From assembly GCF_014850975.1 (NCBI RefSeq), contig NZ_JACXST010000001.1, positions 1,612,001 to 1,676,000 on the forward strand: a stretch of 64,000 bases of DNA, in the 5' to 3' direction. Under the pieces are notes generated by a model, which saw only the letters and a list, made by a program, of their open reading frames with translations, was not told the origin of the DNA and did no database searches. Below are positions 56,637-64,000 of the stretch, piece by piece. Source of the stretch: Methylomonas fluvii (GTDB lineage Bacteria > Pseudomonadota > Gammaproteobacteria > Methylococcales > Methylomonadaceae). The translations under genes were made by a program, and so were the position numbers. Each line of letters starts with the position of its first letter. Position 1 is the stretch's first letter.

Positions 56637-57113
56637 TTATTCAGCCCATTCTTCTTCAGCCATCTCTGCAAAACGGCTCTGATCTTTACCGGATTTTTGT
56701 TTAAAAATACGTTCCAGCAGGGGTGACATGGCCCCGGAAATGTCTTGTTGTAACTCGGCAATGATTTCTTCTATGTCGGGGCCACCTTTAACGATAACGG
56801 GATGTGCGCCCAATTTGATCAACTCATTGGTCGCCGTGCCGCCGACGGAGCCGCAATAAACCATATCGCAGCCGGTTAACCAGGCCAGCTTAGGTTTTAA
56901 TTTCTCTTCATTCCCGTCGCGTTGTTCCTTACCAAACGACTTGGCGGCCAAAGGTGTGGCAGTCGTTTCGTCAATTGCATAAACATGAAACCCCAAAGAC
57001 GAACCGAAATGCTGGTTGACCATCTCCCCATCGGAACTTGCAAAAGCCACGATCAGCTTATTCGCATCGACTTCAAGTTCCGCCACGCTATTTACATCAG
57101 CAAGTTGATTCAT
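56637..57113 (-). CDS. nifX: NifX-type FeMo-cofactor precursor-binding protein
   Basis: A 158-aa protein, the normal NifX length. The fold is seen in KLIVAFASSDGEMVNQHFGSSLGFHVYAID, CDMVYCGSVGGTATNELIKLGAHPVIVKGG and the C-terminal EIIAELQQDISG. NifX binds NifB-co or the VK-cluster during FeMo-co assembly. The ATG at 57113 follows a GGAG box; the longer frame is not used. Here it is solitary: nifE and nifN, its usual upstream partners, are not in the window, and the nifHDK operon is 37 kb away. I see no good sigma-54 site directly upstream. Confidence 0.85.
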   Translation of the reverse strand: MNQLADVNSVAELEVDANKLIVAFASSDGEMVNQHFGSSLGFHVYAIDETTATPLAAKSFGKEQRDGNEEKLKPKLAWLTGCDMVYCGSVGGTATNELIKLGAHPVIVKGGPDIEEIIAELQQDISGAMSPLLERIFKQKSGKDQSRFAEMAEEEWAE

Positions 57114-57293
57114 ATGACACTCCGTAATGAATATTTGGGCCAAAGAACGATATAGGCAAAGTCTTAAAATCGATGGTCTTTGGCGTTGTTAATCCGTGCC
57201 TTAATTATTAACCCGGCCCTTAAATACCGTTCGACCTGAGCCTTACGAAGGGCTCACCAGCCTTGGGTTTTCACGAGCTCGGTACAAACCGCG

Positions 57294-57611
57294 TTACTTT
57301 CGTTGCCGGTATTCTGCAACCAGCTCTTTAATCTTCAGCCGCATAATGTCCTTGAGCATTTGTATTTTTCGGTCATGTTCCTGGTGTGCAATATCGTAAA
57401 TTTGTTTTCTGAGAGTTTCGTTACTATCCTCGGGCAGACTCAAAGACCATTCAGAAAAAAAGGCATCGTAGCTGTCTATCGTTTTGATCAACTCAAATCT
57501 GAGCTTTTCCCTGTCTTGCCTCGGGATAGCCATTAGCGCTGCATCGATAACGGCATCAAGATCCGACTTTTGTTGTTGGTTGGGAACGGGAAACGGGATG
57601 ATTTCAGACAT
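57294..57611 (-). CDS. Unrecognised small protein upstream of nifX
   Basis: About 105 aa from the ATG at 57611 (MSEIIPFPVP), or 129 aa from a GTG at 57683. The protein is acidic and helical, with a basic C-terminal helix (MLKDIMRLKIKELVAEYRQRK). No family recognised. It is 180 bases upstream of nifX in the same direction, too far to claim an operon. Confidence 0.55.
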   Translation of the reverse strand: MSEIIPFPVPNQQQKSDLDAVIDAALMAIPRQDREKLRFELIKTIDSYDAFFSEWSLSLPEDSNETLRKQIYDIAHQEHDRKIQMLKDIMRLKIKELVAEYRQRK

Positions 57612-58101
57612 AAGCGCCGTGATATTGATGAGCAACTGGACATAGCGTTGATTTGTGCATGCCTTGCTTGATTCATATTTCACGCCAATTTATAAGTTAT
57701 TGATTAAGCAGTGAAAAATTCTGTAGGTATCTGTTGTGTTTGTAACAAACAAGACCCTGTTGAACCGCAGATGTTTGATTGGCAGCAGTTGCGCTTAATC
57801 AACTGCTGCAATCCGCTTGGAAATGTTAGCGCGCCAGCAGGTGCAAATTGGCGGAACTTGCTCAGTCACGATTGAGCGGGTAAAACCGACCCGTTGCAGT
57901 CTCTGCCTATTAAGGGCTATAAGGTCTGCAACCCTCCTTTTAGCAGCCATTCCTTCTACAACGAACGACGGTTATATTTCAACTATTGCCTATCCTAAAG
58001 TGAAGCAATCATATTAGGTTTGCTTAGGCTAGAATTTTCGAAGGTCTCAATTATCTTTTTACAACGCCGGAATCATCGCCAGGTACTTTCTTCAATGGCT
58101 T
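57612..58101. other. Intergenic region without a recognised gene
   Basis: About 490 bases between two minus-strand units. It contains short frames on the plus strand (57817-58017) with no ribosome site and no family resemblance. No RNA gene seen. Confidence 0.4.
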
Positions 58102-58887
58102 TTAATTTTTCTGCAATTGAGCATCGAACTGTTCGATGGGCTGCGGTTTGCCGAATAGATATCCCTGGAGATGATTACAGCCATAATCGATTAACAACTT
58201 TCTTTGGATTTCTGTCTCGACGCCTTCGGCAATCACATCTAGCTTCAGTGTCTGAGCCATGGCGATGATGGTACGAATAATGGCCCGGTCGCTGGTGTCT
58301 TCTGCAATGTCGCGGACAAATGACTTATCGATCTTTAGTTGATCCAGTGGCAGACGTTTCAGATATTGCAAGGAAGAGAAGCCAGTACCGAAGTCGTCCA
58401 AAGAGAATCGGACGCCAATTTCCCGCAATGCCTTCATCTTGGTGATGGTCTCGTCAATATCGCTCAGTAACATGCTTTCGGTCAGTTCCAGTTTCAGCCG
58501 TTCGGGATCAATACCATGTTTCTGAACAGCGGCCTTTACAGCGCTGACAAATTCGGTTTGCTGAAATTGTTTGGCGCCGACGTTGACCGACAAAACCAGG
58601 TGTTTCTTCCTTTCACAGTGTTGCCAACTCATGATCACTCTGCATGCCGTATCGATAACCCATTGACCGATGGGCAGAATCAGTCCGGTTTCTTCAGCCA
58701 GTTCGATGAATTCAGAGGGAAGTAGTAAATGCCGCTGCTCACGTTGCCAGCGAATCAGGGCTTCTGCGCCTATGATATTTCCGCAATCATCAAGCTGACT
58801 TTGGTAATGAAGAATGAATTGACCGGCGTTAATAGCGTGTTGCAGGTCAGCTTCTAAGGCAACTCGATCATTGATGCTTTCCTGCAT
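58102..58887 (-). CDS. EAL-domain fragment separated from its GGDEF half by an amber codon
   Basis: A 261-aa stretch holding a full EAL domain: [35 protein letters not shown] and [30 protein letters not shown] with the usual catalytic residues. It is in the same frame as the GGDEF gene upstream (58933-60495). The only interruption is the TAG at 58933-58935, after which the expected GGDEF-EAL linker continues (AKKAGRNSIRCFDPRMQ). The ATG at 58887 within that linker is weakly placed. So this is either a pseudogene half, a product of re-initiation, or a product of amber read-through. Confidence 0.75.
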   Translation of the reverse strand: MQESINDRVALEADLQHAINAGQFILHYQSQLDDCGNIIGAEALIRWQREQRHLLLPSEFIELAEETGLILPIGQWVIDTACRVIMSWQHCERKKHLVLSVNVGAKQFQQTEFVSAVKAAVQKHGIDPERLKLELTESMLLSDIDETITKMKALREIGVRFSLDDFGTGFSSLQYLKRLPLDQLKIDKSFVRDIAEDTSDRAIIRTIIAMAQTLKLDVIAEGVETEIQRKLLIDYGCNHLQGYLFGKPQPIEQFDAQLQKN

Positions 58888-58932
58888 GCGCGGATCGAAG
58901 CAGCGAATACTGTTGCGCCCCGCTTTTTTGGC

Positions 58933-60495
58933 CTAGTACATGGCAATATCAGCTTGTTTCAGCAGATCGTCATGACTCAGTTGCTCACTGCCGTCGAACA
59001 GGACAACCCCAATGCTAGGGGTGTTGTTGTATGTATGTTGATCCAGCTGATAAGACTGATTAAGAGCGGTTATGATCTTATTCGCGATCAACTGGGCATG
59101 TTTAATCGCCTCCATAGGATAAGCGCTCAAGTTTTCCAGCATTACCACGAACTCGTCTCCACCCAGGCGGGCGACCGTGTCGCATTCGCGTACAGCCGCA
59201 CTAAGACGCTGGGCAACCTGTTGCAGCAACAGGTCACCGGTAGCATGACCCAGGGTATCGTTCAGGGCCTTGAAATTATCGAGATCCAGAAACAACAACG
59301 CAGCCACCTTGCCGTTGCGTGCACACGACACGATCGCTTGTTTCAGGCGATCACTGAGCATGCGGCGATTCGGCAGGTTTGTCAGTGGATCGTAAAATGC
59401 CAGATTACGAATCTCACTTTCGAAGTGTTTACGCTCAGTAATGTCCTGCACCATAGCCGTAACATAATCCACACTGCGATCAGGTTTACGTACACAACCC
59501 ACCACTAATTGCACGGGAATGTTTTTCCCGCTACGACTGATAAAGCGTTTTTCCAAGCTGTAGCCATCAATTTCGTTAGCCAGCATGCGATTGAACTGCG
59601 CGTCATCGGCAGCCAAATCATCGGGATGTGTCAATTGCGTCCAAGTCATGTTGCGCAATTCCGACTCCGAATATTCCAGCATGTGGCATAGACAATCATT
59701 GATGCGAATCCAGTCTTTTTCCGGCGAGATAATGGTCAAGCCCACCAGATTTAATTCGTAAAAAGAGCGGAGTTGCTGTTCCCGTTGATTTAAACTGTCC
59801 AGCATCCCATTGAACTGTCTGGCAAGCTTGGCAGCTTCATCATTACCCGACAGCTCGACGCGCACCTCAGGCCTTCCAAACTGCACGGCATCGGCAACTT
59901 TCTGGATAGCATAGAGCCGCCGCGTCAAAAAACGACTGGCAAGCGTAACAAAAAGCGCGCTGATGCCGATCGATACCAGGATGTACAGCAAGCCGTTGCG
60001 TTTTATCTTGGTCAATCTGGCTTTGAATGGCCTGCGATCCAGTCCAATCCGTACCCAGCCTACCTGTTTTTTACCGAGAATGATGGGACTTAAAACGTCT
60101 ATCGTGCCCACTGTTTGCCGCAATTCTGGGGCAGCGGAACTTGATGGCAAGTCACTCAAGTACATTCCGATTTTACTTTTATCATTGTGCGCCAATATAT
60201 GGCCACCAAGGTCAAGCACGATGGCGTAAAGCACAGCGGGATAAGCTGAAGTACTTTGCACGATTTCCTGCAAACCACTGTAGTCTCGCGAAAGGACCCA
60301 TACCGCAGACGATGTGGCCAAACTATTGGAAAGCGCCGTTGCTTGTAGAGCATTTTGCTCCATTTCAGCAATCTCCTGACGACGCGTCATATCCCAGATG
60401 AACGTGACCATCATTAGAGCGACAATCAAGGTCATGCCCAAAATTAACTGTTTGCGCAGATTGCCGAAGAAAACCTGCCATAATTTTTTCAGCAT
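58933..60495 (-). CDS. Membrane PAS-GGDEF protein truncated by an in-frame amber codon
   Basis: A 520-aa protein: TM helix ~18-37, a periplasmic sensor (~40-150, with AVLYAIVLDLGGHILAHND, like small Cache domains), TM ~165-187, HAMP, a PAS/PAC domain (~240-355, LVGLTIISPEKDWIRINDC) and GGDEF with [11 protein letters not shown] near 450. It stops at SHDDLLKQADIAMY-TAG, the point where GGDEF proteins normally read MYQAKK or MYRAKK. One base change (CAG to TAG) would restore a ~797-aa GGDEF-EAL protein running to 58102. The diguanylate cyclase half is nearly complete, so some activity may remain. Its ATG overlaps the TAA of the PhnD-like gene by one base (TAATG). Confidence 0.85.
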   Translation of the reverse strand: MLKKLWQVFFGNLRKQLILGMTLIVALMMVTFIWDMTRRQEIAEMEQNALQATALSNSLATSSAVWVLSRDYSGLQEIVQSTSAYPAVLYAIVLDLGGHILAHNDKSKIGMYLSDLPSSSAAPELRQTVGTIDVLSPIILGKKQVGWVRIGLDRRPFKARLTKIKRNGLLYILVSIGISALFVTLASRFLTRRLYAIQKVADAVQFGRPEVRVELSGNDEAAKLARQFNGMLDSLNQREQQLRSFYELNLVGLTIISPEKDWIRINDCLCHMLEYSESELRNMTWTQLTHPDDLAADDAQFNRMLANEIDGYSLEKRFISRSGKNIPVQLVVGCVRKPDRSVDYVTAMVQDITERKHFESEIRNLAFYDPLTNLPNRRMLSDRLKQAIVSCARNGKVAALLFLDLDNFKALNDTLGHATGDLLLQQVAQRLSAAVRECDTVARLGGDEFVVMLENLSAYPMEAIKHAQLIANKIITALNQSYQLDQHTYNNTPSIGVVLFDGSEQLSHDDLLKQADIAMY

Positions 60496-61406
60496 TAGCG
60501 TATTTCCACGGGGCGTACTTCTTTTTCGAATCGTTCGATGTACTTCTGCACCAGGGCATAGCTGGCGTCGTCAGCCGCATAAAAATTGGCGATTTCCATG
60601 CCTGACAGTATGGCTTTGCCCTCATCTGTCTGTCGCAATCCCAGCAGCAAGGCTCTTATTTTGTCCCGGATGTCCTCCGGAATATCGTCACGCACCATGA
60701 CCGAGTTATTGATCAGAGAGGGTGTTTGCCAGATCATCTTTAACTGAGCGGCTTCGTTCGGATGACTCTGTTGAAACAGTCGCCACGGCGGCGGCCAAGT
60801 GGCGCCCGCTGCTGATTTACCCAGATAGACATTCATGATGGTCGATTCCTGCGAACCGACGTAGATATTCTGAATGTCATGGTTGATATCGATACCCTGC
60901 AGGTGTAGAAAATATTGAGGCATGATCGCGGCAGCCAGAGCGGTGGGTGAAGGGTAGCTCACCACTTTACCCTTCAGATCTGTTGGTTTCTTGATATCAC
61001 CGTCCTGTCGAACGATAAAGATGCCTTTGAAATCCGCGGCGTCGCCCGCCATCGCAATAACGTGGTAGCCGACTTTTTCTGCCTGTAGGGTATGCCAGGG
61101 ATTGGGTAGTAAAAACTCGGGGCCACGTGCACGAAATTTCTGCTCGTACGCCTGATAATCGCGCGATGCTTCCAGTTCCAATTGGCAGTCGATCAATTGG
61201 TGATTTAGATAATCGATCAGTGGCTGATAAGCCTCGCTGAGTTTTTGCGGATTGTGCAGCGGGTGAACGGCAAAGTGATAAATGGGAAGAGCAGACTTTG
61301 GAGGCGTTAGGCTATATTGCAGCGCATTATCTTCAGGAAGTTGCTGATCACACGCCATTAAAAGCAGGCAAGCCAATAGGCATGTAAAGGCTTTGAATAG
61401 GCTCAT
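60495..61406 (-). CDS. PhnD-like periplasmic binding lipoprotein paired with a GGDEF-EAL sensor
   Basis: A 303-aa lipoprotein with the lipobox LLLMAC (Cys 18) and a phosphonate/phosphite-type periplasmic binding fold: IYHFAVHPLHNPQKLSEAYQPLIDYLNHQL, RGPEFLLPNPWHTLQAEKVGYHVIAM and DLKGKVVSYPSPTALAAAIMPQYFL. The ATG at 61406 is preferred over a TTG five codons upstream because it gives a clean signal peptide. No ABC permease or ATPase is nearby; instead the stop overlaps the start of the GGDEF gene, so it more likely acts as a ligand-sensing partner of that receptor than as a transporter subunit. Confidence 0.82.
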   Translation of the reverse strand: MSLFKAFTCLLACLLLMACDQQLPEDNALQYSLTPPKSALPIYHFAVHPLHNPQKLSEAYQPLIDYLNHQLIDCQLELEASRDYQAYEQKFRARGPEFLLPNPWHTLQAEKVGYHVIAMAGDAADFKGIFIVRQDGDIKKPTDLKGKVVSYPSPTALAAAIMPQYFLHLQGIDINHDIQNIYVGSQESTIMNVYLGKSAAGATWPPPWRLFQQSHPNEAAQLKMIWQTPSLINNSVMVRDDIPEDIRDKIRALLLGLRQTDEGKAILSGMEIANFYAADDASYALVQKYIERFEKEVRPVEIR

Positions 61407-61483
61407 GCGCGTCGGTTTCAATTGTTCTAAGAAGCATTAACGGTGCTGGTTAATGGCTGGTTTTGCAGTGGTTACTTATATCT

Positions 61484-61512
61484 TAAGACTAGCAAATATA
61501 CGGCTAGTCTTA
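61484..61512. promoter_or_regulatory. Perfect 10-bp inverted repeat upstream of the PhnD-like gene
   Basis: TAAGACTAGC (61484-61493) and GCTAGTCTTA (61503-61512) with a nine-base spacer, about 80 bases before the PhnD-like start. It may be an operator or an mRNA stem. The rest of 61407-61746 holds no gene. Confidence 0.4.
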
Positions 61513-61746
61513 GCTATTCGATGGGAAAATTCTGTTGTCTATCGAAAAATATCTTGGCTTTACCGTTCGCCTATGAGTTACGTAATCCTTCATGACCAGC
61601 TTTATACCACAAAGTTGACTTAACTAAAGTAGCACTGCAACGGCAAGTATTGGCGGAAATTTGCCTATCAAGCCACTCCAGAAGGCCTACCGGATGATCA
61701 GGTTTGCGATAGGTTTAAAGACAATTCACAAAGATCCGAAACTACA

Positions 61747-62067
61747 TCAGGCTTCAAAGCCTATCTCGAAGGAAGAGAAACCCGACTCGTCGCCGTATAT
61801 CAACGACAGGCCGGAAGGATCGGGTATTTTGCTTTGTTTGGCCGAGTAGGCATCCAGGATTGGCGCGATGTGGCGTACCGATCTGGGCGTGGTGTAAACC
61901 AGGAAGGCGGTGTCGTCGTCGGACCAGCCGCCGAACATTGCCATGCCCTCGGGGCCGTTTCGCGCCACATAGGCGGCTCGGAACGCGCCTAACAGTACGT
62001 AGATTTCACCGGATTCATATTCCTGGCGGGAGAGGGTGATGCGGTGCCAACTCATGGTTTTTGCCAT
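61747..62067 (-). CDS. Hypothetical protein
   Basis: A 106-aa soluble protein. It starts at 62067 with a good GGAAGGAATGAA leader. The sequence (SWHRITLSRQEYESGEIYVLLGAF, MFGGWSDDDTAFLVYTTPRSVRHIAPILDAYSA) is alpha/beta and acidic at the C-terminus; no family recognised. It lies upstream of the PhnD-like gene by 340 bases and downstream of flgL, on the same strand. Confidence 0.6.
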   Translation of the reverse strand: MAKTMSWHRITLSRQEYESGEIYVLLGAFRAAYVARNGPEGMAMFGGWSDDDTAFLVYTTPRSVRHIAPILDAYSAKQSKIPDPSGLSLIYGDESGFSSFEIGFEA

Positions 62068-62212
62068 TTCATTCCTTCCGTCACTAAATCAACTTAATTG
62101 ACCTAACTCGTGTTGCTGCTTGATTTTTCTCAGCCCCAAGAATCTTAACATCGGAAGGTAATATAGGCCATACAGGTGCTCACCGGGCTGCATAAATCTT
62201 GAGGCTAAAAAA

Positions 62213-63121
62213 TTACGAAATGTAATTAAACAAAGACAAATTTTGCACCTTGGTAAACGCCTGTTGCGCGGCTTGCAGGGATATTTGTTGCAGATTAAAT
62301 TTGCTCAAGGCTTCCGCATAGTCCAGATCGCCGATGTCCGAGGCGGTGGATTTGTTGTCCAGAATGTAGTCGGCATTTAAGTTTTCTTGGTCATCCAATG
62401 CGTTCAGGCGGGCGCCGGCCGAGGCGCGTATCGTATCGAAGCGCACCAGTGCGGCATCCATGTCGTTTAAAGAGCCTTTATTAGGGGTGTTGGCTTTTAA
62501 ATCGGCGGATATTTGCGCGACTGCTTGAAACACGTTGCTGATGCTACCGGCTGTCAGTGGCGCGACTTGAATGCTGCCGAATACCGAGTCGCCCGGGTCG
62601 CCGTCGGTCACTTGCCGGCTGGGGCCAATAGCAATACTGCGTTGGTTGGCGTCACCTTGATAGGCGTAAGCCGGGGTGTCGGTAAATGCGGCCTGGTCGG
62701 TTTTGTATCCGGAAAAAATATACTCGCCGTTGGCATTTTTGGTATTGGCGATGCTTAACAATTGCTTGTTTAGCTCGTCGATTTCCATGGCGATTTGCTT
62801 ACGGTTGGTGGCCGTGTTGCTGTCGTTCAAGCCTTGCACGGTCAATTCCCTGATCCTATGCAATACGCTGCCGGCGTTATCCAGCGCCGATTCTTCCAGG
62901 TCCAGCCTTTGCCGCGCCGCGCCGATATTGACCTGATATTGCTGGTTTTCCTTAATATTGTGATTCAAGTCGATTAGGCTGGTCGCGGCTACCGCATTTT
63001 CCGACGGGCTGAGGTATTTCTTGCCGGAGGATAGTTTTAGCTGAGTCTCGCTCAGTTTGGATTGCTGATCCAACATGGCGTTAAGCCCGAGCTGATTATT
63101 CCATGAGGTTGAAATGCGCAT
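62213..63121 (-). CDS. flgL: Flagellar hook-filament junction protein FlgL (HAP3)
   Basis: A 302-aa flagellin-like protein that joins hook and filament. The N-terminal D0/D1 helices are MRISTSWNNQLGLNAMLDQQSKLSETQLKLSSGKKYLSPSENAVAATSLIDL, and the C-terminal D0 helix is SKFNLQQISLQAAQQAFTKVQNLSLFNYIS. The ATG at 63121 has a TAGGAGAC box. It is nine bases downstream of flgK, the usual flgK-flgL order. Confidence 0.94.
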   Translation of the reverse strand: MRISTSWNNQLGLNAMLDQQSKLSETQLKLSSGKKYLSPSENAVAATSLIDLNHNIKENQQYQVNIGAARQRLDLEESALDNAGSVLHRIRELTVQGLNDSNTATNRKQIAMEIDELNKQLLSIANTKNANGEYIFSGYKTDQAAFTDTPAYAYQGDANQRSIAIGPSRQVTDGDPGDSVFGSIQVAPLTAGSISNVFQAVAQISADLKANTPNKGSLNDMDAALVRFDTIRASAGARLNALDDQENLNADYILDNKSTASDIGDLDYAEALSKFNLQQISLQAAQQAFTKVQNLSLFNYIS

Positions 63122-63130
63122 AATAGTCTC

Positions 63131-64000
63131 CTAGCGGAATGCTCCGATCAGGGTGTCGAACAGTGAATTGGCAACCGAAACAGCTTTGGCGGCCGCCTGA
63201 TACGAATTTTGAAAATTGATCAGATTAGCGGCTTCTTCATCCAGATTGACGCCGGATACGCTTTCTTTAGCGCTGGTGGCTTGTTTTAACAGGGTTTCCT
63301 GCGCGGTGCGGCCAACCGAGGCGGCATGAGTTTGCGAACCCACATCGGAGATCATTTGCCCATAGACTTGGGTAAAGCTGGCTTTACCGCCGAACATTTT
63401 TGCTTGGGTTTCCAGGTTAGCCAATTTCAGCGCATTACTGTTGTCGCCGGGCAGGCCGGTGGCGCTGGCGGCGGCTATTTGCCTGGGATTGGTGATGGCC
63501 GCGTTCACTTTGATTTTGGCGGCAGCGTTAAAGTTGGGGCTGATTTGGAATGAGTCGCCAACGGTCAACGAACCGCCGCTAAAGCTGATGCTAAAACCGT
63601 TAGTCGCAGCGGTGGTCGCCAGAGTGGCGGCGCTTAAACCGGCCGTAGTGGTGTTGTCGCTTAAATTGGTCAGACTGAAAGTGGCCGCCGGCACTGTTGC
63701 GGTCACATCAAGCCGATAGGCGGCACCTAAACCCGCCGCGCTGGTCGGCGCGACAAACGCGCTGGAAACCACCAAGGTGCTATCGCTGACAGTGGCTTTG
63801 ACTTGCGGAGTCGGCGAATTCAAATCAAAAAACGCTACATTGGTCGCGCCGTTGATGTCGTAGCCGGCTTTATGGATGTTGTTGAATTCGGTAGCCAAAC
63901 CGGTTGCCAGCAAACCCAGCTGTTGTTGCGCGGGGTCCAGTACTTGATCTCTAAAACGCAAATTGCCGGAGATTTCGCCGCCGGATAACTGTTTTGAAAT
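63131..64000 (-). CDS. flgK: Flagellar hook-associated protein FlgK, C-terminal part (5' end outside window)
   Basis: The C-terminal 289 residues of FlgK (HAP1); the frame is open through the window edge. GGEISGNLRFRDQVLDPAQQQLGLLATGLATEFNNIHKAGYD is the conserved central segment. The end carries the D1/D0 helices ending in VNLDEEAANLINFQNSYQAAAKAVSVANSLFDTLIGAFR, diagnostic of FlgK. The A/T/S-rich middle is the variable domain. The N-terminus lies beyond base 64000. Confidence 0.93.
   Translation of the reverse strand: MSKQLSGGEISGNLRFRDQVLDPAQQQLGLLATGLATEFNNIHKAGYDINGATNVAFFDLNSPTPQVKATVSDSTLVVSSAFVAPTSAAGLGAAYRLDVTATVPAATFSLTNLSDNTTTAGLSAATLATTAATNGFSISFSGGSLTVGDSFQISPNFNAAAKIKVNAAITNPRQIAAASATGLPGDNSNALKLANLETQAKMFGGKASFTQVYGQMISDVGSQTHAASVGRTAQETLLKQATSAKESVSGVNLDEEAANLINFQNSYQAAAKAVSVANSLFDTLIGAFR

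Noticed and set aside
57114-57293. Sigma-54 promoter for nifX (GGCAC on the minus strand near 57210)
   Set aside because: The -24 half is present, but the -12 half at the required spacing reads AACAA instead of TTGCW.

Overview
The window looks like a chromosomal piece of a motile, diazotrophic, Gram-negative gammaproteobacterium. The evidence is a molybdenum nitrogenase operon (nifHDKT plus accessory genes) behind a sigma-54/NifA promoter; the conserved ygfB-pepP-ubiH block divergent from zapA and 6S RNA; LPS heptosyltransferases; MdtABC-type efflux; and flagellar flgL/flgK. A methanotroph of the Methylococcales (Methylomonas-like) fits the gene set, but that is inference: no methane-oxidation gene is present.

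Layout. 0-2 kb: tail of a VPLPA/PEP-CTERM-type sorted protein, an orphan HNH protein and a small membrane protein. 1.8-5.7 kb: ubiH, pepP and a UPF0149 gene on the minus strand, divergent from a coiled-coil gene, zapA and 6S RNA. 5.9-10.4 kb: a GspE/PulE-type ATPase, an HDOD protein and a membrane protein. 10.4-12.1 kb: a DUF1152 gene framed by two ~250-bp inverted repeats. 12.1-19.7 kb: the nif operon read leftwards (nifH, D, K, T, ferredoxin, nifY/nafY, a small nif protein, LRV Fe-S protein, an unknown), with a hairpin in each nifHDKT junction. 19.9-24.8 kb: HD-GYP protein, orphan pseudopilin, GGDEF/EAL protein. 24.8-32.2 kb: mdtABC. 32.3-34.1 kb: cupin and polysaccharide co-polymerase. 34.8-37.2 kb: two more HD-GYP proteins, the second lacking metal ligands. 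37.2-40.3 kb: waaC, waaF, ilvE. 40.6-44.4 kb: a small unknown and an ABC exporter. 44.9-49.8 kb: an AT-rich island with a two-gene putative toxin/defence module and a 148-bp tandem repeat. 49.9-51.8 kb: efpL, bpt, aat. 51.9-56.3 kb: a four-gene signalling operon with two kinases, one lacking its phospho-acceptor histidine. 56.6-57.6 kb: a solitary nifX and an unknown. 58.1-61.4 kb: a PhnD-like lipoprotein and a GGDEF-EAL protein split by an amber codon. 61.7-64 kb: an unknown, flgL and the 3' part of flgK.

Themes. Cyclic-di-GMP turnover is heavily represented (three HD-GYP proteins, two GGDEF-EAL proteins). The strongest candidate for a little-described system is the pair at 44.9-48.6 kb: a 111-aa protein and a 1117-aa helical-repeat protein with a PIN-like C-terminal region. 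Both carry the same short GDN[VI]GRDK motif, and they sit beside a non-coding tandem array. They resemble the GAPS6-type two-gene anti-phage systems as I remember them; no search was possible here.
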